39,942 nucleotides of DNA from NCBI RefSeq assembly GCF_000158915.1, contig NZ_GG657754.1, positions 7,938,233-7,978,174 on the forward strand. Direction: 5' to 3'. Shown here piece by piece: positions 31,690-37,393 of the stretch (its first letter is position 1; each line of letters starts with the position of its first letter). The position numbers and the translations under genes were made by a program. This stretch comes from Streptomyces himastatinicus ATCC 53653 (GTDB lineage: Bacteria > Actinomycetota > Actinomycetes > Streptomycetales > Streptomycetaceae). The notes under the pieces are model-generated. The model saw nothing but the letters and a program-made list of their open reading frames with translations, ran no database searches and was not told where the DNA came from.

Positions 31690-33633
31690 ATGACGGCCGA
31701 GCTGGTCCGGGGGCAGAACCACCCGCTGCCCCAGACCCGTTTGGAGATCCGGATCTCGGCGGGTAATCCGATCGTGGCCGGGGCGACACTCGGCGATGAG
31801 CAGGGCACGGTGCAGGGCGTGGAGTGGGTCGCGCACCCCGCCTCGCCGCAGCTGCCCGGCATCGAAGTGTCCAAACAGGCGGCGGCCGCCCATCGGCTCG
31901 CCGTCGACCTCGACGCGCTGCCCGAGGGCGTCCACCGGGTGCATGTGCTGCTCGCCCTGGTGAGCGGGGCCGGCGGCCCGGTCCGGTTCGGTGCCATGGC
32001 CGCGCCGTCCGTCGCCGTCACCGGCCTCGACGGCACAGAGGTGGCCGGTTACACCATCACCGACCTGGACGCGGAGTCCGCGGTGGTCGCCCTGGAGCTG
32101 TACCGCAGGCAGGGCGCGTGGAAGGTGCGCGCGGTGGGCCAGGGGTACGCTGGCGGGCTGGCCGAGATGCTGCGGGACCAGGGGCTGCCCCAGGCCGCCG
32201 AGCTGGCCGCCGAGATCAACGACGCGGTGGCGCGCGGCATGGCCCGTTCGGTGGCCCAGCCCCCGCCTCGTGCTGCCGGGGACGACGGCCGGGTGCGTAC
32301 GGCCACGGCGGGTACGGGGGCCGCGCCGGACACCCCGGCCCAGCCGCAGACCCAGGCAGGGGCCCAGCCGTCCTCCGCGGGGGACACGTCCGCGGGGGCG
32401 TCCCCCGGCGGGCCGATCAACTACCAGCACCCCGGGCGCCGTACCGCCGCGCCGCCCACGCCACCCCCGGCCGCGCCGCCCGCCCCGCCCGGACAGCCCG
32501 CGCGGCCCGTCGCGGGCGACGCCTCCGGCTGGACCATGGACGAGCGGCTCTACAACCAGGTCTGGGGCATGTTCGAGGACCTGGCCCGTACCACCGCCGC
32601 CTATCGCAGTGCCGTCGACTTCGCCGAATCCCGGATGGAGCAGGAGCTGGACAAGGTCCTCTCCGACCCGCGCACCCGGGTAGGCCCCGCGGCCGACACC
32701 GCCCGCGCGCAGGCCCGCGCCAAGCAGGCCGGACTGGTCGAGCAGGCCCGGACCGCCCTCGACCGCGACCTGGCGCAGCTGACCGCCGAGGCCGAGGTCG
32801 TCGAGCCCGCGCTGCCGCCCGCGTACGCCCGCTGGGACAGCCCGGTCTGGCAGGGCTATCAGGTGCCGATGGAGGTCCCGATGGCGCTCCGCCTGGGCGA
32901 TCTGCACCTTCCGGAGCGCACCGGACTGCGCATCCCCATGCTGGTGCGGCTGCCGCTGGAGCGCGGTCTGTGGATCGACGCGGGACGCACCGGCTCCGCC
33001 CACGGCGCCCTGCTGGACTCCGCCGAGCTGCGCAGGCTGGCCGCCGAGACGGCGGTGGCGCACGCGGCGCGGCTGCTGGCGGTGTATCCGGTGGACGAGT
33101 TCTCGCTGCACGTGATCGACCCGGCGGGCTCGGCCGCGGCGTCGCTGGCCCCGCTGGTGTCGTCCGGTGCGCTGCGTGAGCCGCCGGTGGCCGGGGCGGC
33201 GGGGGTGTCCTCGGTGCTCGCCGCGCTGACCCGGCGCGTCGACCTGGTGCAGATGGCGGTCCGCAGCGGGGCCACCGACGCGCTGCCGCCCGATCTGGAC
33301 CTCGCCCAGCAGCTGCTGATCGTCCACGACTTCCCGCACGGCTTCGACGACCGGGCCGTCACGCAGCTGCGCTACCTCGCGGACGAGGGGCCCTCGGTCG
33401 GAGTGCATCTGATGATGGTCGCCGACCGCGAGGACGCGCAGGCGTACGGGCCGGTGCTGGATCCGCTGTGGCGCTCGCTGCTGCGGATCACCCCGGTCGC
33501 CGACGATCACCTCGCCGACCCCTGGGTCGGCCACGCCTGGACGTACGAGCCGCCGCTCGTCCCGGCGGGCAGCCAGGTGCTCCAGCGGGTGCTGGGGCAG
33601 GTGGGACGGGCCCGGGAGGCGTACGGGCGCTGA
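31690..33633 (+). CDS. Large TerD-domain fusion protein
   Basis: The protein has 647 aa. ATG 31690 with CGAGGGG about 8 nt upstream; the open frame to 31552 crosses a terminator-like hairpin. Residues 1-165 are a TerD domain (TRLEIRISAGNPIVAGATLG, VHRVHVLLALVSGAGGPVRF, VALELYRRQGAWKVRAVGQG), lacking the GDDE Ca2+ loop of the neighbour. Residues about 185-280 form a Pro/Ala/Gly linker. Residues about 285-380 form a helical, coiled-coil-like region (RMEQELDKVL...). The C-terminal 270 residues resemble FtsK/SpoIIIE-type P-loop domains (IPMLVRLPLERGLWIDAGRT, FSLHVIDPAGSAAASLAPLV, LLIVHDFPHGFDDRAV), but the Walker A lysine is missing. It may be a scaffold linked to TerD function. The domain order is clear; its role is not. 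Confidence 0.7.
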   Translation: MTAELVRGQNHPLPQTRLEIRISAGNPIVAGATLGDEQGTVQGVEWVAHPASPQLPGIEVSKQAAAAHRLAVDLDALPEGVHRVHVLLALVSGAGGPVRFGAMAAPSVAVTGLDGTEVAGYTITDLDAESAVVALELYRRQGAWKVRAVGQGYAGGLAEMLRDQGLPQAAELAAEINDAVARGMARSVAQPPPRAAGDDGRVRTATAGTGAAPDTPAQPQTQAGAQPSSAGDTSAGASPGGPINYQHPGRRTAAPPTPPPAAPPAPPGQPARPVAGDASGWTMDERLYNQVWGMFEDLARTTAAYRSAVDFAESRMEQELDKVLSDPRTRVGPAADTARAQARAKQAGLVEQARTALDRDLAQLTAEAEVVEPALPPAYARWDSPVWQGYQVPMEVPMALRLGDLHLPERTGLRIPMLVRLPLERGLWIDAGRTGSAHGALLDSAELRRLAAETAVAHAARLLAVYPVDEFSLHVIDPAGSAAASLAPLVSSGALREPPVAGAAGVSSVLAALTRRVDLVQMAVRSGATDALPPDLDLAQQLLIVHDFPHGFDDRAVTQLRYLADEGPSVGVHLMMVADREDAQAYGPVLDPLWRSLLRITPVADDHLADPWVGHAWTYEPPLVPAGSQVLQRVLGQVGRAREAYGR

Positions 33634-33688
33634 TCCGGAAGATCATTACTCGTCAACGTCCCCGCTGAGCAGGGTATTTGCCTTTCTC

Positions 33689-33718
33689 TTTACTCTTTCA
33701 TGGGGGTTCCTGTACTCT
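33689..33718 (+). promoter_or_regulatory. Candidate promoter for the terC riboswitch transcript
   Basis: TTTACT (33689-33694) and TACTCT (33713-33718) are 18 nt apart in an unusually AT-rich stretch. A start near 33725 falls exactly at the beginning of the riboswitch. Confidence 0.5.
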
Positions 33719-33725
33719 TCTTTAC

Positions 33726-33850
33726 GCGGAGGGGAGTACTCCTTAGCGGTGTTCCCGTCACCACGGATCGCGCCCGTGCACCTTGAGTCGGGTCGGGCGC
33801 GGTCCCGGGGCACCGGTCCGTGGCGCGAGCCCGGGCGGAAGAGACCTCCG
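33726..33850 (+). promoter_or_regulatory. yybP-ykoY manganese riboswitch upstream of terC
   Basis: The conserved ends are present: GGAGGGGAGTA at 33728-33738 and AGAGACCTCC at 33840-33849, whose GGAGG and CCTCC form the closing P1 stem. CCCGTCACCACGG (about 33754-33766) fits the conserved metal-site side, and GC-rich helices fill the middle. This element class senses Mn2+ and commonly precedes TerC or MntP-type genes, as here. Confidence 0.82.
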
Positions 33851-33889
33851 GCAGCGACGACGCTGAAATTGCCGTACGAATGCCGGAGG
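33845..33889 (+). promoter_or_regulatory. Ribosome-site sequestering hairpin of the riboswitch (expression platform)
   Basis: CCTCCGGCA (33845-33853) is perfectly complementary to TGCCGGAGG (33881-33889), which contains the terC ribosome site. The same CCTCC also forms P1 of the aptamer, so the two are mutually exclusive. Ligand-bound P1 should free the ribosome site and switch translation on. Confidence 0.75.
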
Positions 33890-33893
33890 ATCC

Positions 33894-34898
33894 GTGGACG
33901 TTTCCGTGGCCATGTGGGGGCTGACGATTGTCGGTCTCTGCGCCCTCATCGCCGTCGACTTCTTCATAGGCGGCCGCAAACCGCATGAGGTCTCCCTCAA
34001 GGAGGCCGGTATCTGGACGACCGTCTGGATCGTCCTCGCCGGGCTCTTCGGGCTCGGGCTGCTGGTCTTCGCGGGCGGTCAGCCCTCCGGCGAGTTCTTC
34101 GCGGGCTTCATCACCGAGAAGTCGCTCAGCGTCGACAACCTCTTCGTCTTCGTCCTGATCATGGCGAAGTTCGCGGTGCCCACGATCTACCAGCAGCGGG
34201 TGCTGATGGTGGGCGTGCTGATCGCGCTCGTGCTGCGCGCGGTCTTCATCGCCGCTGGCGCCGCGATCATCTCGACCTTCGCCTGGGTCTTCTACATCTT
34301 CGGCGCGTTCCTCATCTGGACCGCCTGGAAGCTCATCCAGGAGGCGCGCTCCGATGAGGAGGAAGAGGAGTTCGAGGAGAACCGCCTGCTCAAGGCGGTC
34401 GAGAAGCGCGTCCCCTCCACCGACCAGTACCACGGCACCAAGCTGTTCATCATGGAGAACGGCAAGCGGCTGATGACGCCGATGCTGATCGTCATGCTGG
34501 CGATCGGCACCACGGACGTCCTCTTCGCGCTGGACTCCATACCCGCGATCTTCGGCCTGACCCAGGACCCGTACATCGTGTTCACCGCCAACGCCTTCGC
34601 GCTGATGGGTCTGCGCCAGCTGTACTTCCTGATCGGCGGGCTGCTCAAGAAGCTGGTCCACCTGTCGTACGGGCTGTCGGTCATCCTCGGCTTCATCGGC
34701 GTCAAGCTGGTGCTGCACGCGCTCCACGAGTCCGGGGTGCATGTCCCGCAGATCTCCATACCGGTGTCGCTGGGTGTGATCTGCGCGGTGCTCGCGGTCA
34801 CGACGATCACCAGCCTCTACGCCTCGAAGAAGCAGGCCCTGGCGGAGGCGGGGACCGGGGAGGGCGGGTCCCGGGACAGGGACAGCGCCGACGTCTGA
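33894..34898 (+). CDS. TerC-family integral membrane protein
   Basis: The protein has 334 aa. GTG 33894 has GGAGGA 3 nt upstream, the site held by the riboswitch. About eight to nine membrane segments (e.g. LTIVGLCALIAVDFFIGG, WTTVWIVLAGLFGLGLLVF, FAWVFYIFGAFLIWTAW). TerC signatures are EKSLSVDNLFVFVLIMAKF (an acidic Asp-Asn membrane motif) and TTDVLFALDSIPAIFGLTQD (a paired acidic motif). A cytoplasmic acidic loop DEEEEEFEEN lies near residue 155, and the tail is Glu/Arg-rich. TerC proteins of Bacillus (MeeF/MeeY) and related Alx export Mn2+ or supply it to secreted enzymes, which agrees with the riboswitch. Tellurite resistance is the historical name only. Confidence 0.94.
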   Translation: MDVSVAMWGLTIVGLCALIAVDFFIGGRKPHEVSLKEAGIWTTVWIVLAGLFGLGLLVFAGGQPSGEFFAGFITEKSLSVDNLFVFVLIMAKFAVPTIYQQRVLMVGVLIALVLRAVFIAAGAAIISTFAWVFYIFGAFLIWTAWKLIQEARSDEEEEEFEENRLLKAVEKRVPSTDQYHGTKLFIMENGKRLMTPMLIVMLAIGTTDVLFALDSIPAIFGLTQDPYIVFTANAFALMGLRQLYFLIGGLLKKLVHLSYGLSVILGFIGVKLVLHALHESGVHVPQISIPVSLGVICAVLAVTTITSLYASKKQALAEAGTGEGGSRDRDSADV

Positions 34899-34910
34899 CG
34901 CCTGTCCGTC

Positions 34911-34942
34911 CGGGCGGGCCCGTCCCTCAGGCGGCCCGCCCG
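34911..34942. terminator. Bidirectional terminator between terC and the transporter
   Basis: CGGGCGGGCC (34911-34920) pairs perfectly with GGCCCGCCCG (34933-34942) around a 12-nt loop. It sits between the convergent terC and MHS transporter stop codons, so it serves both strands. Confidence 0.7.
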
Positions 34943-34955
34943 TACGACCCGGGGC

Positions 34956-36350
34956 TCAGGCAGTGGCCTCCCCGGCCTCCAGAGGCCGCACGGCCGATCG
35001 TCCGCCCGTCGGACGGTCGGCCGTCGGGCGTGTATCCGGCAGCAGGGCGAAGCAGCCCAGGCTCAGCAGTGCGACCGCGGTCAGATAGGCCGCGACGCCC
35101 CAGGGCGGGCCGTCGCCCTGGGAGACCGCGGTCGCCACGATGGGGGTGAGCGCGCCGCCGAGCACCCCCGCGAGGTTGTAGCCGAGCCCCGCGCCCGTGC
35201 AGCGCACCCGCGGCTCGTACAGCTCGGGCAGATAGGCCGAGGTCACGGCGAACAGGGTGATGAAGGCGAGCAGCGCGCCCAGGAAACCCAGGAACATCAG
35301 GGGCGGCTCCCCGGTGCGCAACAGCGCGATCAGCGGGAACATCCACACCACCGTGGCCGCGCAGCCCAGCAGGCACAGCGGCCGCCGTCCGAAGCGGTCG
35401 CCGAGATGGGCCGCCAGGGGCGTCACGGCACCCTTGACCGCCACGGCCGCCATGATGCAGCCGAGCATGACGGTGCGGTCCACTCCGAGCCGCTCGGTGC
35501 CGTAGGCGAGGGACCAGGTCGTCACCGCGTAGAAGACCGCGTACCCCACCGCGAGCCCGCCCGCGGTCAGCAGCACCAGCCGCCAGTGGCCGCGCACCAC
35601 CTCGGCCAGCGGCGCGGCGGCCCGTTCGCCGCGCTCGGCCAGCTCCCGGAACTGCGGGGTCTCGGTCAGCTGGGCGCGCAGCAGCAGCCCGGCGGCGACC
35701 AGCAGCCCCGCGCCCCAGAACGGCACCCGCCAGCCCCAGGAGCGGAACGCGGCGTCGGAGAGCGTGGCGGACAGGATCAGCATCGTGCCGTTGGCCAGTA
35801 GGAAGCCGATGGACGGGCCGATCTGCGGAAAGCCCGACCACAGGCCGCGCCGCCCGGCGGGCGCGTGCTCGACGGTCAGCAGCACCGCGCCGCCCCATTC
35901 GCCGCCGAGCCCGAGCCCCTGGAGGAAGCGGAGGGTGAGCAGCAGGGCGGGGGCGGCGATGCCGATGCTGTCGTACGTGGGGACGAAGCCGACCGCGACC
36001 GTCGCGACGCCGGTCAGCAGCAGGGAGGCGATGAGCACCGGCCGCCGGCCGTGGCGGTCGCCGAGCGGCCCGAGCAGCATCGCGCCCAGCGGCCGGGAGA
36101 CGAACCCGGCGGCGAAGGTGCCGAAGGCCGCCAGGGTGCCCGCGAGCGGGGAGAAGGTGGGGAAGAAGAGCGGGCCGAGGACGAGGGCCGCGGCCGTGCC
36201 GTAGACGAAGAAGTCGTAGAACTCGATGGCGGTGCCGGCCAGGGCCGCGGCGGCGAGGCGGACCATGGATGGAGCGGATGGAGCGGATGGAGCGGATGGA
36301 GCGGATGGGGCGGACGGGGCGCGGTCGTCGTCGCGCGGGACGTCGTGCAT
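34956..36350 (-). CDS. MHS-type MFS transporter
   Basis: The protein has 464 aa with 12 membrane segments. FYDFFVYGTAAALVLGPLFF (residues about 43-62) is the metabolite:H+ symporter (ProP/ShiA/KgtP) signature for helix 1. GDRHGRRPVLIASLLLTGVA is the MFS loop 2-3 motif. LRFLQGLGLGGEWGGAVLLT is the helix 4 signature. A second GDRFGRRPLCLLGCA lies in the second half. The substrate (organic acid, betaine or aromatic acid) cannot be read. The first 28 residues are a hydrophilic tail containing six APS units encoded by a 9-bp repeat. A shorter start, ATG 36266 (MVRLAAAALAG), would exclude this tail and is closer to typical family length. The two starts cannot be separated without data. Confidence 0.88.
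   Translation of the reverse strand: MHDVPRDDDRAPSAPSAPSAPSAPSAPSMVRLAAAALAGTAIEFYDFFVYGTAAALVLGPLFFPTFSPLAGTLAAFGTFAAGFVSRPLGAMLLGPLGDRHGRRPVLIASLLLTGVATVAVGFVPTYDSIGIAAPALLLTLRFLQGLGLGGEWGGAVLLTVEHAPAGRRGLWSGFPQIGPSIGFLLANGTMLILSATLSDAAFRSWGWRVPFWGAGLLVAAGLLLRAQLTETPQFRELAERGERAAAPLAEVVRGHWRLVLLTAGGLAVGYAVFYAVTTWSLAYGTERLGVDRTVMLGCIMAAVAVKGAVTPLAAHLGDRFGRRPLCLLGCAATVVWMFPLIALLRTGEPPLMFLGFLGALLAFITLFAVTSAYLPELYEPRVRCTGAGLGYNLAGVLGGALTPIVATAVSQGDGPPWGVAAYLTAVALLSLGCFALLPDTRPTADRPTGGRSAVRPLEAGEATA
36267..36320 (-). repeat. 9-bp tandem repeat in the transporter N-terminus
   Basis: GGATGGAGC repeats as four exact and two variant copies (36267-36320), in frame as Ala-Pro-Ser on the minus strand. 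Copy number changes would add or remove three residues without shifting the frame. Confidence 0.85.
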
Positions 36351-36429
36351 GCCGCGCCAACAGCCGCCGCGGACCCCCGGTTACGGGGCGCGCGGCGGCG
36401 AGCGGCGCGATGCGGGGGTGAAGGGGGCG

Positions 36430-37086
36430 CTACCAGCCGCGCTCGCGCCATGCGGCGAGGTGCGGGCGCTCGGCGCCGAGGGTGGTGTCGTCGCCGTGGC
36501 CCGGGTAGACCCAGGTCTCGTCCGGGAGCCGGTCGAAGAGCTTGGTCTCGACGTCGTTGATCAGGCTCTGGAACGCCTCGGGGTCCTTCCAGGTGTTGCC
36601 GACGCCGCCCGGGAACAGGCAGTCGCCGGTGAACACGTGCGGATGGCCGTGCGGGTCGTCGTAGACCAGGGCGATGCTGCCCGGGGTGTGGCCCACCAGA
36701 TGGCGTGCGGTCAGCTCGACCCGGCCGACCCGCACCGTGTCGCCGTCCTCGACCGGCACGTCGGTGGGGACCGGGATGCCCTCGGCGTCGTACCGGCCCG
36801 CCAGGGTGCGGGCGCCGGTGGCGTCCACCACCTCGCGCAGCGCGTTCCAGTGGTCCTGGTGGCGGTGGGTGGTGACGACGGAAGCGATGCCGCTCTCGCC
36901 GATCAGTGACAGCAGGGTCTGCGGGTCGGCGGCCGCGTCGATCAGCAGCTGCTCGTCGGTGGCCCGGCATCGCAGCAGGTACGCGTTGTTGTTCATGGGG
37001 CCGACCGCGACCTTCGAGATCATCAGATCGGGCAGTTCGTGTACGTCCGCCGGTCCGCCGACCGTCACAACTCCGCTGTAGGTCAT
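36430..37086 (-). CDS. MBL-fold metallo-hydrolase (glyoxalase II-like)
   Basis: The protein has 218 aa. THRHQDHWNAL (residues about 73-83) carries the metal motif HxHxDH. Further ligands are probably HTPGSIALVY (near residue 134), FTGDCLFPGGVGNTW (Asp near residue 153) and VYPGHGDDTTLGAERPHL (His near residue 196). This is the glyoxalase II/hydroxyacylglutathione hydrolase layout without the long C-terminal domain. Streptomyces lacks glutathione, so the substrate is probably a different thioester or thiol conjugate. The ATG 37086 has TAGGCT 6 nt before it. It is divergent from uvrA across 307 bp. Confidence 0.9.
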   Translation of the reverse strand: MTYSGVVTVGGPADVHELPDLMISKVAVGPMNNNAYLLRCRATDEQLLIDAAADPQTLLSLIGESGIASVVTTHRHQDHWNALREVVDATGARTLAGRYDAEGIPVPTDVPVEDGDTVRVGRVELTARHLVGHTPGSIALVYDDPHGHPHVFTGDCLFPGGVGNTWKDPEAFQSLINDVETKLFDRLPDETWVYPGHGDDTTLGAERPHLAAWRERGW

Positions 37087-37092
37087 GGCCTC

Positions 37093-37098
37093 AGCCTA
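37093..37098 (-). promoter_or_regulatory. -10 box for a leaderless metallo-hydrolase mRNA
   Basis: On the minus strand TAGGCT is followed by 6 nt (GAGGCC) and ATG 37086. Confidence 0.4.
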
Positions 37099-37228
37099 GT
37101 CCTGGAGGGGCGGGCGGCGTGGGGCCGGGGGCGCGGTGGCGGCAGGGGAATACCGGGGGCGTGATGCGCCTTTTATCCGGTAGCGCCTGCCACACGATCG
37201 GGTGAACCGGGCACGCGGGCCCCGCAAA

Positions 37229-37248
37229 TCGAATGTGCGTGCTATAGG
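37229..37248 (+). promoter_or_regulatory. uvrA -10 region with an overlapping imperfect LexA-type site
   Basis: TCGAATGTGCGTGCTA (37229-37244) matches the actinobacterial LexA palindrome TCGAAC-N4-GTTCGA at 9 of 12 defined positions and runs into TATAGG (37243-37248). uvrA is an SOS gene in many bacteria. This is a weak, testable match. Confidence 0.35.
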
Positions 37249-37393
37249 CTCGGTGTGCTGCATCCTTAAGACATCGCCGTGGCGCCCCCATACCCTGGGT
37301 CGGGGGCTTCGCTCCGCTCCGTCCTGCCCGTCGGGAGGGACTCGGGAGCGGGCCCGGCGCACCCACCTCTCCTCAAGAAAGGTGCCGACCGGC

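Larger units (their letters stand above)
37087..37393. other. 307-bp divergent region between the metallo-hydrolase and uvrA
   Basis: No gene was found. It contains a -10 for the hydrolase at 37093-37098 (minus strand), a TATAGG -10 at 37243-37248 and an overlapping imperfect LexA-type palindrome for uvrA, plus a GC-rich leader of about 140 nt with GAAAGG just before the uvrA start. Confidence 0.55.

Noticed and set aside
33752..33850. A protein-coding start at 33749 upstream of terC
   Set aside because: The frame overlaps the riboswitch and lacks a ribosome site; the RNA structure explains the sequence better.
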